Origin: Pseudonocardia phyllosphaerae
GTDB taxonomy: Bacteria; Actinomycetota; Actinomycetes; Mycobacteriales; Pseudonocardiaceae
DNA length: 64,000 nucleotides
Assembly: GCF_046546475.1 (NCBI RefSeq)
Contig: NZ_JBKGXS010000008.1
Location: forward strand, 186,001-250,000
Direction: 5' to 3'
The translations under genes and the position numbers were made by a program. The notes under the pieces were generated by a model. That model saw only the letters and a program-made list of their open reading frames with translations. It searched no databases and was not told the DNA's origin. Of the stretch, positions 44,182-52,964 are shown piece by piece. The first letter of the stretch is position 1. Each line of letters starts with the position of its first letter.

Positions 44182-45402
44182 GTGCGAACCCGACTCCTCG
44201 TGCTGCTGCTCGTCCTGCTGGGCACCGGCCCCCTCGGCACCGGCCCGCTCGGCACCGGACTTCTCGGCACCGCCGCGGCCGCCCCGGCGGCCGACCCGAC
44301 GCCGTCGGGTATCGACGCCGCGCGCGTCCCGGACGCCGCCCGCCCGTACCTGCCGCTGGTCACCTCGCTCACCACGAGCTCCTGCCCGGAGCTGCCGCCG
44401 GTGTGGGTCGTGGCGCAGGTCCAGGCCGAGTCCGGCTGGGACCCGAAGCTGCGGACCGGCCCCGCCGCGGGGCTGCTGCAGGTGTCCGAACGGACCTGGG
44501 TCGCCGCCGGCGGCGCGCCCTGGCCGGACCCGGCGGTCACCGACCCGCAGGCCCATCTGCGCACCGTCGTGCCCTGGCTGTGCGCGACGCTGCGCGCCGC
44601 CGCCGGGCACCTGGCCACCCACCCCAAGGACGTCCCCGTGCTCGACGCGATGCTCGTCTGCCACGTCGCAGGCTGCCGGCGGGTCACCGGCTCGGCGGCC
44701 GGGATCCCGGCCGCCGGGGAGGCCGGCTGCACGCAGGCCTGCAGCGACGCCGTGCACCGCTACGTCGACGCCGTGCACGGCCTGGTCCGCGCCTACTCCG
44801 CCCGCACCCCGCCCGCTCCCGACGACAGGCCCGCCGCCCCGGCGAAACCGGTCGAGCAGCCGAAACCCGCCCCTCGCAGCCCCGCGGCGCAGAAGAAGCC
44901 CGCGGCACCCGGTCGCAGCGCGGCCGAGTCCGCACCGGCACCCGCGTGGACCGGCGGCGCGACGAGGTGCGCCGAGCGCGACCCCGTCCGCTCCGACGGC
45001 TGCCTCACCGGCGCCACGCGGCACGGGCTCGACGCCGTCGAGGCCGTGTTCGGCGAGCCCGGCGACGGCGCCATCCGCTCGCTCGGCTGCTGGGACGAGC
45101 ACCACCAGAACCCCTCCTCCGACCACCCGAAGGGACGCGCGTGCGACTTCTTCCCCGGCTCCGCGGGCCGGTTCCCGAAAGGCGCCGACCTCGACGACGG
45201 CTGGCGCATCGCCCACTGGTTCCAGGCCAACGCCGAGCCGCTCAAGGTCCGCTACCTGATCTGGCAGGGCCGCTACTGGGCGCCGAACGCCCGCGGCGAC
45301 GGTTCCGGCTGGGGCCGTCGCTACACCGGTGGCGGGGTCTACGACACCTCCGACCCGACCGGCGGTCACTACGACCACATCCACGTGAGCTTCACCCAGT
45401 GA
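44182..45402 (+). CDS. Secreted lytic transglycosylase with C-terminal peptidase-like domain
   Basis: A 406-residue exported wall enzyme. Residues 1-35 form a signal peptide (RTRLLVLLLVLLGTGPLGTG ... AAAAPAADP). Residues about 55-185 are a transglycosylase-like domain with PPVWVVAQVQAESGWDPKLR (candidate catalytic Glu) and GPAAGLLQVSERTWVAAGG. A Pro/Ala/Lys linker follows, then a C-terminal domain with DHPKGRACDFFPGSAGRFP and HYDHIHVSF, the zinc-ligand pattern of M15/ARB_07466-type domains. Such bifunctional enzymes open peptidoglycan for secretion or conjugation machines. The GTG start is 3 nt after the previous gene. Confidence 0.75.
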   Translation: MRTRLLVLLLVLLGTGPLGTGPLGTGLLGTAAAAPAADPTPSGIDAARVPDAARPYLPLVTSLTTSSCPELPPVWVVAQVQAESGWDPKLRTGPAAGLLQVSERTWVAAGGAPWPDPAVTDPQAHLRTVVPWLCATLRAAAGHLATHPKDVPVLDAMLVCHVAGCRRVTGSAAGIPAAGEAGCTQACSDAVHRYVDAVHGLVRAYSARTPPAPDDRPAAPAKPVEQPKPAPRSPAAQKKPAAPGRSAAESAPAPAWTGGATRCAERDPVRSDGCLTGATRHGLDAVEAVFGEPGDGAIRSLGCWDEHHQNPSSDHPKGRACDFFPGSAGRFPKGADLDDGWRIAHWFQANAEPLKVRYLIWQGRYWAPNARGDGSGWGRRYTGGGVYDTSDPTGGHYDHIHVSFTQ

Positions 45403-45995
45403 GCGCCGCCGGGAGGCCCGCACGCCGGACGACGCTGCTGCTCGGGCTGTCCGCCGTCGTCGCGCTGCCGATCGCGCTGCTGGTCCCCGCCCTGGCCGAC
45501 GCCGACGACGGCGACCACGCCCCACCCGTCCTGACCTCGGACGACCGGGCCGCGCTCGGCGGTGGCGACCTCGAACGCGGCGCGGACCCGCTGTTCCCGG
45601 TGCCGGCTCCGTCGGCGCCCGAGGGGCTGGTGCGGGCCTACCTCGTCGCCGCGCACGGGGCGGGCCCCGGTGACGCGGTCCGGACCCGCCGCGACGCCGT
45701 CACCCTCACCGAGCCGGGCGGGCCGGCGGCCGTCGGGACGCCGGTGCTGGACGCACCCCCGCCCGGGGCGCGCCGGATCGCCGTCGTCGACGCGCTCGCC
45801 CCCGCCGAGCAGGACCTCACGCGCGGGCGGCAGGCCTACCTCGCCGACGTCCGTACGACGACCGCGGCGCCCGGCGGCACCGCACGCACCGAGCGGTGGC
45901 GCACCCGCGTCGTCCTCCACCGCGGCGACGACGGCCGGTGGCGCGTACTCGCCGACGTCCCGCTCGCCGCCGACCCCACCGAACCGGGCGAGTAG
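45399..45995 (+). CDS. Membrane-anchored NTF2/VirB8-like protein
   Basis: A 198-residue protein with one N-terminal transmembrane or signal segment (TTLLLGLSAVVALPIALLVP). A small alpha/beta domain follows with the pattern PEGLVRAYLVAAHGAGPGDA, GARRIAVVDALAPAEQ, YLADVRTTTAAPGG and RTRVVLHRGDDGRWRVLADV. This layout resembles NTF2-like domains of VirB8/TcpC conjugation proteins and of Mce-associated proteins. The GTG overlaps the stop of the transglycosylase gene (GTGA), so it closes the operon. The family assignment is structural guesswork from sequence pattern only. Confidence 0.5.
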   Translation: MSAAGRPARRTTLLLGLSAVVALPIALLVPALADADDGDHAPPVLTSDDRAALGGGDLERGADPLFPVPAPSAPEGLVRAYLVAAHGAGPGDAVRTRRDAVTLTEPGGPAAVGTPVLDAPPPGARRIAVVDALAPAEQDLTRGRQAYLADVRTTTAAPGGTARTERWRTRVVLHRGDDGRWRVLADVPLAADPTEPGE

Positions 45996-46025
45996 CCCGC
46001 CCACCCCGACCACGAGAGGTGCGCC

Positions 46026-47198
46026 ATGACCGGCGACGAGCTCACGGAACTGATCAAGAAACTGGTGGCGAAGGGGATCGTGGTGATCGTGCTGGGTGCG
46101 GCGCCGTCGCTGCAGACCGATGCCCCGGCGGCACCGTCCACCCCGGACCAGGTGACGTCCCCGGCGGCACCGCAGGTCAGGATCCCGGAGACGACCGCAC
46201 CGCGGGAGACGGCCCCGGAGACGGCCGCCCCGGGCGGCACAGCACCGAAGAACACCGCACCGAGGAACAGCACCGGGCCGAAGGACGCCACCGACCCGAA
46301 GCGCAGCACCCCCGAGCGCCCGCAGGTCACGCTGGTCCCCGGAACCGGGCAGGAGCAGCGGAAGGGCGGAGCGACCGACACGCCGGAACGGGGCGAGAAG
46401 AAGAGCACCCCCGCACCGGGCGGCGGCACCGGCGCGCCCCAGGCACCATCGGGCCATGGCACCGAGAGCGGCACCGGCACGAAGCAGGACACAAGCGGCA
46501 CCACGGGCGGCACGGGTTCCGGAGGTGCGGCGATGACCGGCAGCACCGCCGCCGAACGGCACGGCTGGGGCACCGCCACCCACGTCGACGACTTCTCCAC
46601 CGGCACCGCGAACTGGAACATCTACGACGGCCCCGGCCACGCCGGCAACGGCCGCCGCACCCCGGACGCGGTCGGCGTCGTCGACGGCGCGCTGCGGATC
46701 ACCGGCGACGGCTCCGGCAACACCGCGGGCATGGCCTGGGTCGGCGCCAGCCAGAAGTACGGCCGCTGGGAGGGCCGGGTGCGCGCACCGAAGTCCGACC
46801 CGTCGTACAACGCGCTGCTGCTGCTCTGGCCGACCGCGGAGGACTGGCCCTCGGGCGGCGAGCTGGACTTCATGGAGATGATGGACCCGCATCGGCAGAG
46901 GACGAACGCGTTCTTCCACTACGGCGCGGACAACTCCCAGGTCGAGGGCTCGGTCGAGGTCGACGCGACCGAGTGGCACAACTGGGCGCTCGAGTGGACC
47001 CCGGAGAAGATCACCGCGTTCGTCGACGGCGAGCCCTGGTTCTCCACGACCGACCCGAAGGTCCAGCCGCCCGGCCCGATGCACCTGTGCATCCAGCTGG
47101 ACTGGTTCCCCGAGGGCGGCTCCCCGCAGGAGTCGATGATGGAGGTCGCATGGGTCCGTCAGTACGCACTCGACGGCACCCCGACGGCCCAGGCCTGA
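46026..47198 (+). CDS. Secreted GH16 family glycoside hydrolase
   Basis: A 390-residue protein with a short hydrophobic N-terminal segment (LVAKGIVVIVLGAAPSLQ), about 140 residues of Thr/Pro/Gly/Lys-rich linker, and a GH16 beta-sandwich from about residue 178. The catalytic signature ExDxxE is intact as E279-L-D281-F-M-E284 in GGELDFMEMMD. Substrate-groove motifs such as YGRWEGRVRAPKSDPSYNAL and HNWALEWTPEKITAFVDGEP fit beta-1,3(4)-glucanases. The ATG has GAGAGG upstream. It lies 30 nt after the orphan operon and next to a second GH16 gene. Confidence 0.88.
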   Translation: MTGDELTELIKKLVAKGIVVIVLGAAPSLQTDAPAAPSTPDQVTSPAAPQVRIPETTAPRETAPETAAPGGTAPKNTAPRNSTGPKDATDPKRSTPERPQVTLVPGTGQEQRKGGATDTPERGEKKSTPAPGGGTGAPQAPSGHGTESGTGTKQDTSGTTGGTGSGGAAMTGSTAAERHGWGTATHVDDFSTGTANWNIYDGPGHAGNGRRTPDAVGVVDGALRITGDGSGNTAGMAWVGASQKYGRWEGRVRAPKSDPSYNALLLLWPTAEDWPSGGELDFMEMMDPHRQRTNAFFHYGADNSQVEGSVEVDATEWHNWALEWTPEKITAFVDGEPWFSTTDPKVQPPGPMHLCIQLDWFPEGGSPQESMMEVAWVRQYALDGTPTAQA

Positions 47199-47277
47199 CG
47201 GCCGAACGCTCTCAGCGGGACCACAGCCACGTACTTCTACTCTTCCGCCACATCCCGCGCGGACAGAGGAGAACGGC

Positions 47278-48222
47278 GTGCCACAGGAGGCCCCGGACCG
47301 GAAGCGGCCGGACACGGCGGCCTGGGAGCACCCCGATCCCGAGCCGGAGCCCCGCAGCCCACGGCGCTGGCCACACCTGGTCGGCGCGTTCCTGGCCGGC
47401 GGCACCCTGGTCGGGCTCGTCGCCGCCGCGGCCAACCTCGACCTCCTCGGTGACGGCAACACCGGCATCCCGTCGACCTCGCCGTCGTCGAGCGCACCGG
47501 GTGGCGTGCGCGGCCAGGAGCGCCCCGGCGAGTCCGGCACGCTGGACCCGTCGCAGCGGATCGGCACCGAGGCCGCCGTCCGGGGCGGATGGAAGCTCGT
47601 CGACCACGACGAGTTCGACGGCTCCGCACTCGACACGTCGCGCTGGTCGCCCTACACCGGCGAGACCACCGGCGGCGTCGGCCGCCACAAGGCCGAGAAC
47701 CTCTCCGTCCGCGACGGCCAGCTGGTCCTGACCAGCCGCGGGCTCACCTCCGCCGGGCTGGCGTGGCAGGGCGGCCAGACCTACGGCCGCTGGGAGATCC
47801 GCGCCAAGACCAACCCCGGCTGGGGCTACGGCGACGTCGCGCTGCTCTGGCCGGACGCCGAGGACTGGCCCGAGGGCGGCGAGGTCAACTTCATGGAGAT
47901 CCCGAAGGGCGACCGCAGCGAGTCGCACTCGATCCTGCACTTCGGCGAGGACAACTCCCAGGTCGGGCACAGCACCCGCGGCGACTTCACGCAGTGGCAC
48001 ACCTACGCCACCGAGTGGACCCCGGACCACGTCGCGTACTTCATCGACGGCCAGGAGGTCTTCCGGAGCACCGACCCGAAGACCGTCCCGGAGCGTCCGA
48101 TGCACCTCGCGATCCAGCAGGACATCGGGCCCTACGGCAACGACTGGATCCCGGCGCGCGACTCCCGCACGCCGGACGAGCTCGACCTCCAGGTCGACTG
48201 GGTGCGGATCTACGCACCCTGA
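47278..48222 (+). CDS. GH16-like glycosidase with altered catalytic motif
   Basis: A 314-residue paralogue of the previous gene. The cytoplasmic N terminus (PQEAPDRKRPDTAAWEHPDP) is followed by one transmembrane helix (LVGAFLAGGTLVGLVAAAAN), a linker, and the GH16 domain from about residue 103 (WKLVDHDEFDGSALDTSRWS). The catalytic signature reads E202-V-N204-F-M-E207, so the middle Asp is Asn while both Glu residues remain. Activity may be reduced or redirected. The GTG start has AGAGGAGAA upstream. A type II membrane anchor would hold it at the cell surface. Confidence 0.85.
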   Translation: MPQEAPDRKRPDTAAWEHPDPEPEPRSPRRWPHLVGAFLAGGTLVGLVAAAANLDLLGDGNTGIPSTSPSSSAPGGVRGQERPGESGTLDPSQRIGTEAAVRGGWKLVDHDEFDGSALDTSRWSPYTGETTGGVGRHKAENLSVRDGQLVLTSRGLTSAGLAWQGGQTYGRWEIRAKTNPGWGYGDVALLWPDAEDWPEGGEVNFMEIPKGDRSESHSILHFGEDNSQVGHSTRGDFTQWHTYATEWTPDHVAYFIDGQEVFRSTDPKTVPERPMHLAIQQDIGPYGNDWIPARDSRTPDELDLQVDWVRIYAP

Positions 48223-48280
48223 CCCGGCACCGGCCCACCGCGGACGCTCGGCGGCTCCGCGGTGCATCTGGGGAAAGAAG

Positions 48281-48314
48281 GAGGCCCCGGTCCCCTCGCG
48301 GGGGCCGGGGCCTC
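48281..48314. terminator. Terminator between GH16 and purine permease genes
   Basis: Stem GAGGCCCCGG/CCGGGGCCTC extended by CCCC/GGGG after a one-base bulge, between two convergent genes. Confidence 0.8.
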
Positions 48315-48413
48315 TCTCCTGTCCCGAACTGACGCGCCGCTCCCACCACGAAGCGACACCGCAGAAGTTAGCCTAGCCTTGCCTACGCGCGCAAGTCCCC
48401 GGGTGATCGGAGT

Positions 48414-49847
48414 TCAGGCGAGCAGGCTGCGGATCGGACCGACGGCGAAGTAGGCCACGAACAGCACCGACACCACCCACATCAGCGGGTGCACCTGCCG
48501 GGCCCGGCCGGTCGCCGCGGACAGCACGACGTAGCTGATGAAACCGACACCGATGCCGTTGGCGATCGAGTAGGTGAACGGCATGACGACCACCGTCAGG
48601 AACACCGGGATCGACGTCCGCAGGTCCGCGAGGTCGACCGAGGCGATCTGCCGGAACATCAGCGCGCCGACCACGACCAGCGCCGGGGCCGCCGCCTCGA
48701 CCGGGACGATCGCGTAGAGCGGGGTGAAGAACATCGCGGCGAGGAACAGCAGCCCGGTGAGCACGTTCGCCAGCCCGGTCCGGGCTCCCTCCGCGACTCC
48801 GGCCGCGGACTCCAGGAACAGCGTGTTCGACGACGCCGAGCCCAGCCCGCCGGCGACCGCGCCGGAGCCCTCCACGATCAGCGCCTTGCCGACGTCGGGC
48901 AGCTTGTCCTCGGCGTCGACCAACCCGGCCTGACGGCCCAGCCCGGTCAGCGCGCCCATCGCGTCGAAGAAGTTCGCCAGCACCAGGGTGAAGACCAGCA
49001 GCACCACGGTGACGATGTCGAGCCGGGTGAACGCGCCGAACGAGACCTGCCCGACCAGCGACAGGTCCGGCAGCCCGACGACCGAGTCCGGCAGTGCCGG
49101 CACCGCCAGCGACCAGCCGGCGGGGTTGTCCGGGGAGTACGGACCGGCGTGCACGATCGCCTCGACGACGATCGCCAGCACTGTGTTGATCACGACGCCG
49201 ATCAGCAGCCCGGCCCGCACCCCGCGCGCCACCAGCACACCGACGATCAGCAGCCCGACGACGAACACCGCCGTCGGCCAGGAGGCGATCGAGCCGTCGA
49301 TGCCGAGCCCGACCGGGACGGTGGTGTGCGCGGCGTCGGGCAGGCGGCGGACGAACCCGGCGTCGACCAGCCCGATCAGCGCGATGAACGCGCCGATGCC
49401 GACCGCGATCGCCGTCTTCAGCTCGACCGGGACGGCGTTGAAGACCGCCGTCCGGAAGCCGGTGACGGCGAGCAGCACGATGATCAGACCGTCGATGACG
49501 ACCAGGCCCATCGCCTCGGGCCAGGTCATCATCGGTGCGATCGTCACCGCGAGCAGCGTGTTGATGCCCAGGCCGGTGGCCAGCGCGAACGGGTAGTTCG
49601 CGATCAGCCCGAACAGCAGGGTCATCACGCCGGCGACCAGCGCGGTCACCGCCGCGACCTGCGACACCGGCAGGATCCCGCCGAGCACGTCGGTCTTGGC
49701 CGACGGGTCGGTCGGCGAGATGCTGCCGAGGATCAGCGGGTTCAGGACGATGATGTAGGCCATCGCCATGAACGTGACCAGGCCGCCACGCAGTTCGCGG
49801 GAGACCGATGACCCGCGTTCGGAGACGCGGAAGAGACGCTCGAGCAC
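48414..49847 (-). CDS. NCS2 family purine permease (AzgA-like)
   Basis: A 477-residue proton symporter, probably for adenine, guanine or hypoxanthine. Family segments are VSRELRGGLVTFMAMAYIIV, NPLILGSISPTD, YPFALATGLGINTLLAVTIA, DAMGALTGLGRQAGLVDAED and SASSNTLFLESAAGVAEGAR. A GTG at 49856 lies inside the TAGGGT -10 hexamer (49855-49860). The GTG at 49847, 7 nt after that hexamer, is the consistent leaderless start and gives the usual N terminus VLERLFRVSERG. It is divergent from DUF2530. Confidence 0.92.
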   Translation of the reverse strand: MLERLFRVSERGSSVSRELRGGLVTFMAMAYIIVLNPLILGSISPTDPSAKTDVLGGILPVSQVAAVTALVAGVMTLLFGLIANYPFALATGLGINTLLAVTIAPMMTWPEAMGLVVIDGLIIVLLAVTGFRTAVFNAVPVELKTAIAVGIGAFIALIGLVDAGFVRRLPDAAHTTVPVGLGIDGSIASWPTAVFVVGLLIVGVLVARGVRAGLLIGVVINTVLAIVVEAIVHAGPYSPDNPAGWSLAVPALPDSVVGLPDLSLVGQVSFGAFTRLDIVTVVLLVFTLVLANFFDAMGALTGLGRQAGLVDAEDKLPDVGKALIVEGSGAVAGGLGSASSNTLFLESAAGVAEGARTGLANVLTGLLFLAAMFFTPLYAIVPVEAAAPALVVVGALMFRQIASVDLADLRTSIPVFLTVVVMPFTYSIANGIGVGFISYVVLSAATGRARQVHPLMWVVSVLFVAYFAVGPIRSLLA

Positions 49848-49914
49848 GGGCGACACCCTAGACGCGGGCCGAGCCGCGGCCGACGCATACGTGTACCCCG
49901 TAGGCTACGAGTTC

Positions 49915-50166
49915 GTGAACCACACACCACCGAGCCCGCCGCCGTTGCCGGCGCGGCTCTACGAGTCGCCACCGGTGATCGCCGGCGGCATGGTGCTGTG
50001 GGTGGTCATCGGCGCGCTGGCGTTCGCCTTCGGCGCGGGCGAGCTGGTGTGGACCGCGGTCGCCGGGCTCGGCGTCGGCCTGTTCGGCCTGACCGTGTTC
50101 CTCGCCCAGCGGGCCGCAGCCCGACGCGGGGACCGCTCCGCGCAGCGCGGCGTCGACCCGCACTGA
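49915..50166 (+). CDS. DUF2530 small membrane protein
   Basis: An 83-residue protein with PPSPPPLPARLYESPPVIAG at the N terminus, two transmembrane helices (GMVLWVVIGALAFAFGAG and AVAGLGVGLFGLTVFLAQRA) and a basic tail, the usual DUF2530 layout. The GTG at 49915 follows a TAGGCT hexamer by 8 nt; longer frames upstream read into the divergent permease promoter. The function is unknown, and the pairing with an NCS2 permease may be chance or conserved. Confidence 0.75.
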   Translation: MNHTPPSPPPLPARLYESPPVIAGGMVLWVVIGALAFAFGAGELVWTAVAGLGVGLFGLTVFLAQRAAARRGDRSAQRGVDPH

Positions 50167-50174
50167 CCCCGCAC

Positions 50175-51782
50175 TCAGCCGGGGACCACACCCGGGCGGC
50201 CGTTCTCCACGGCCCACACCGCACGCGTCGAGACCTGACCCCCGCGGGTCTGCACCCGGTCCAGCACCCGGTAGGAGCTGCGCCACTGGTCCGGCGTCAC
50301 GTCGACGCGGACGTAGCCGCGCTGGTCGTTGACGAACTTCAGCGTCGGCGTCGCCTCCTTCTTGCGCCGGACGTCGTCGGACAGGTCCTGGCCGTCGCCC
50401 TTGCTGGTGATCGAGGTCCCGACGAACTCCGAGGCCACCACCGGTGATCCCGGCTGCTCCCAGGAGCGCAGCAGGTCACCGGCGTAGTTCTCGTGCCGGT
50501 CCCCGGTGATGACGACGAGGTTGGACACGTGCGCGTCGGCGGCGGCGCCGAGCAGCCGGTTGCGGTCGGCGACGTAGCCGTCCCAGGCGTCGGTGCTCAC
50601 CGCGACCGGCGGGCCGGGGTCGGAGTCGGTCTGGCCCATCGGGACCTGGTTGCCGAGGACCTTCCAGCGGGCCTGCGAGCGGGTGAGGCCGTCGAGCAGC
50701 CACTGTCGTTCCGGGGCGCCGAGGATGGTGCGGCGCTCGTCGAACCGCTCGGTGCAGTCCACCGCGTCGTCGGAGTCGCCGCAGGCCTGGTCGTCGCGGT
50801 ACTGGCGGGTGTCGAGCATCGTGAACTCGGCGAGCGTGCCGTAGGACAGCCGCCGGTAGAGCCGCATGTCCGGACCCTTGGGCGTCTGCGCGGCCCGCAG
50901 CGGCAGGTGCTCGTAGTAGGCGCGGAACGCGTCGGCGCGGCGCTTCCGGAACACCGCCGGGTCGTTGTCCGGCTCGCCGTCGACCTCGGAGATGTCGCCG
51001 GCCCAGTTGTTCTCGACCTCGTGGTCGTCGAACACGGCGATCCACGGGAACGCGGCGTGCGCGGCCTGCAGCGGCGCCTCGGACTTGTGCAGCGCATACC
51101 GGTTCCGGTAGCCGACGAGCTCGGTCGGCTCGGTGGTCAGCGCACCCGGCGGCGGACCGGAGTCGCGCTTGAGCTTCTTCAGCTCGGACTCGTAGATGTA
51201 GTCGCCGAGGAACACGACCAGGTCCAGGTCCTCGCGGACCATGTGGTCGTAGGCGGTGTAGTAGCCGTCCTGCCAGCGCTGGCAGGAGGCGAACGCGAAC
51301 GCCAGCGCCGCCGGGGTCGCCGACGGCTTCGGCGTGGTGCGGGTGCGCCCGACCGGGGAGACCGCCCCGCCGGGCGCGGCGACGCGGAAACGGTAGAAGT
51401 AGCAGCGGTCCGGGGCGAGCCCGCGGACCTCCGGGTGCACCGCGTGCCCCAGCGCCGGGGTGGCGACGACCTGACCGCGCCGCACGATCCGGGTCATCCG
51501 CTCGTCGTCGGCGACCTCCCAGAGCACGACGACCGGCCGGTCCGGCATCCCGCCGCGGCCGTCGGCGGCGAACGGCTCCGGCGCGAGCTTCGTCCACAGC
51601 ACGACCGAGTCCGCCGCCGGGTCACCGGAGGCGACGCCGAGGGTGAAGGGGTTGCCGCCCTTCGCCTCCCGGGGCGCGGCCGCGGCCACGTCCCCCTGCC
51701 AGGCCCCGGTGCCGGCGAACACCGCCGCCGCTCCGAGTCCGGCCCAGCCCAGAAAACCGCGGCGCCCGATCGTGGTGGTCAT
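50175..51782 (-). CDS. phoD: Alkaline phosphatase D family protein, Tat-exported
   Basis: A 535-residue PhoD-type phosphodiesterase/phosphatase. The Tat signal TTTIGRRGFLGWAGLGAAAV occupies the first 40 residues. The mature enzyme has FTLGVASGDPAADSVVLWTK, the metal-site segments FASCQRWQDGYYTAYDH and VVFLGDYIYE, AVFDDHEVENNWAGD and VVITGDRHENYAGDL. PhoD enzymes release phosphate from phosphodiesters outside the cell and use calcium and iron. The ATG at 51782 starts the signal; upstream residues of the open frame do not fit. It ends 8 bp after the convergent DUF2530 gene. Confidence 0.92.
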   Translation of the reverse strand: MTTTIGRRGFLGWAGLGAAAVFAGTGAWQGDVAAAAPREAKGGNPFTLGVASGDPAADSVVLWTKLAPEPFAADGRGGMPDRPVVVLWEVADDERMTRIVRRGQVVATPALGHAVHPEVRGLAPDRCYFYRFRVAAPGGAVSPVGRTRTTPKPSATPAALAFAFASCQRWQDGYYTAYDHMVREDLDLVVFLGDYIYESELKKLKRDSGPPPGALTTEPTELVGYRNRYALHKSEAPLQAAHAAFPWIAVFDDHEVENNWAGDISEVDGEPDNDPAVFRKRRADAFRAYYEHLPLRAAQTPKGPDMRLYRRLSYGTLAEFTMLDTRQYRDDQACGDSDDAVDCTERFDERRTILGAPERQWLLDGLTRSQARWKVLGNQVPMGQTDSDPGPPVAVSTDAWDGYVADRNRLLGAAADAHVSNLVVITGDRHENYAGDLLRSWEQPGSPVVASEFVGTSITSKGDGQDLSDDVRRKKEATPTLKFVNDQRGYVRVDVTPDQWRSSYRVLDRVQTRGGQVSTRAVWAVENGRPGVVPG

Positions 51783-51933
51783 GCCGGGCACGCTGGGTGA
51801 TCGAACCGTCCGGGTGGTGACGGGCCGGTGGCCGGGCCGCGTACGGGACCCGAACGTTGCACCGCGCACCGGCCCGGGTGGTGACCCGCTGTCCACGACC
51901 GGGTCGGCCGGGCGGGCCCGCTGTGGCCCGTCC

Positions 51934-51939
51934 TAGGGT
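51934..51939 (+). promoter_or_regulatory. Leaderless -10 of the SDR gene
   Basis: TAGGGT ends exactly 6 nt before the ATG at 51946. Confidence 0.5.
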
Positions 51940-51945
51940 TCGGCC

Positions 51946-52689
51946 ATGACCCCCGCGAACGACCGCCCGACCGCCGTCGTCACCGGTGCCTCCTCCGGCA
52001 TCGGTGCCGCCACCGCCCGTCACCTGGCCGGAGCCGGGTTCCACGTCGTCCTCGGTGCGCGGCGGGCCGAGCGCTGCGCGGAGATCGCGACGGAGATCGG
52101 CGGGACCGCGCTGTCGCTCGACGTCACCGACGCCGGCTCCGTGCGCGCCTTCGCCGACGCCGTGCCCGAGGCCCGGGTGCTGGTCAACAACGCCGGTGGA
52201 GCGAAGGGGCTCGAGCCCGTCGAGCAGGCCGACGAGGACGACTGGCGCTGGATGTGGGAGACCAACGTGCTCGGCACGCTGCGGGTGACCCAGGCGTTCC
52301 TGCCGAAGCTGCGTGCCTCCGGCGACGGCCACGTGATCACCGTGACCTCGATCGCCGCGCTGGACTTCTACGACAACGGCGCCGGCTACACCGGCGCCAA
52401 GCACGCCCAGGCGATGCTGCACCGCACGCTGCGCGGCGAGCTGCTGGGCGAGCCGATCCGGGTCACCGAGATCTGCCCCGGCATGGTCGAGACCGAGTTC
52501 TCCGAGGTCCGTTTCGACGGCGACGCCGAGCGCGCCGCGAAGGTCTATCAGGGCATCACGCCGCTCACGGCCGACGACGTCGCGGACACGATCACCTTCG
52601 CCGCGACCCGGCCGTCGCACGTGAACCTGGACCAGATCGTGCTCAAGCCGCGCGCCCAGGCGTCGGGCACCCGGGCGCACCGGGAGTGA
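51946..52689 (+). CDS. Short-chain dehydrogenase/reductase
   Basis: A 247-residue classical SDR. The NAD(P) motif is TGASSGIGAATARHLAGAGF (residues about 10-29). The structural NNAGG is at about residue 82, the catalytic Ser lies in ITVTSIAALD, and the Tyr-Lys pair is in GYTGAKHAQ. The C-terminal part resembles the YdfG/serine-dehydrogenase-like group (TEICPGMVETEFSEVRF). The substrate is unknown. The gene is monocistronic with a leaderless promoter. A similar SDR next to an L,D-transpeptidase and murB occurs in mycobacteria, suggesting ancient synteny. Confidence 0.9.
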   Translation: MTPANDRPTAVVTGASSGIGAATARHLAGAGFHVVLGARRAERCAEIATEIGGTALSLDVTDAGSVRAFADAVPEARVLVNNAGGAKGLEPVEQADEDDWRWMWETNVLGTLRVTQAFLPKLRASGDGHVITVTSIAALDFYDNGAGYTGAKHAQAMLHRTLRGELLGEPIRVTEICPGMVETEFSEVRFDGDAERAAKVYQGITPLTADDVADTITFAATRPSHVNLDQIVLKPRAQASGTRAHRE

Positions 52690-52720
52690 TCCGGCGCGGG
52701 TGACGCCGGAGCACCTGCGC

Positions 52721-52912
52721 TCAGACGGTGTCCTCGGAGCGGCGGTGCTCGTCGGCGTCGTCGGCGGGCTCGTCGCCGGACACCGCACCGGCGAGCCGCT
52801 CCTCGGACTCGGCGAGGATCTCGGCCGCGTCCGGGGCGGTGCCGCGCTCCTCGGGCAGCGGGGTCTCCCGGGCCTCGACCCGGTCGTCGGGGACGTCCTG
52901 CGGGCTGGTCAT
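52721..52912 (-). CDS. Small acidic conserved protein
   Basis: A 63-residue highly acidic protein (MTSPQDVPDDRVEARETPLP ... AAEILAESEERLAGAVSGDE). It probably forms one central helix with disordered ends. The ATG at 52912 was chosen because upstream residues are Arg/Ser-rich and unlike it. It is convergent with the SDR and 52 nt after the L,D-transpeptidase stop codon on the same strand, so it may be the tail of that transcript. The function is unknown. Confidence 0.55.
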   Translation of the reverse strand: MTSPQDVPDDRVEARETPLPEERGTAPDAAEILAESEERLAGAVSGDEPADDADEHRRSEDTV

Positions 52913-52964
52913 GGCCGGTGCGTACCCGCTGCCGTGGGAACGCACCCTCGCCGAGGACGGTTGG

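Noticed and set aside
48368..48386. TTAGCCTAGCCTTGCCTAC resembling an iron box (about 13 of 19 positions).
   Set aside because: It lies between two convergent genes, not before a start codon, lacks good dyad symmetry and has no iron-related neighbour.
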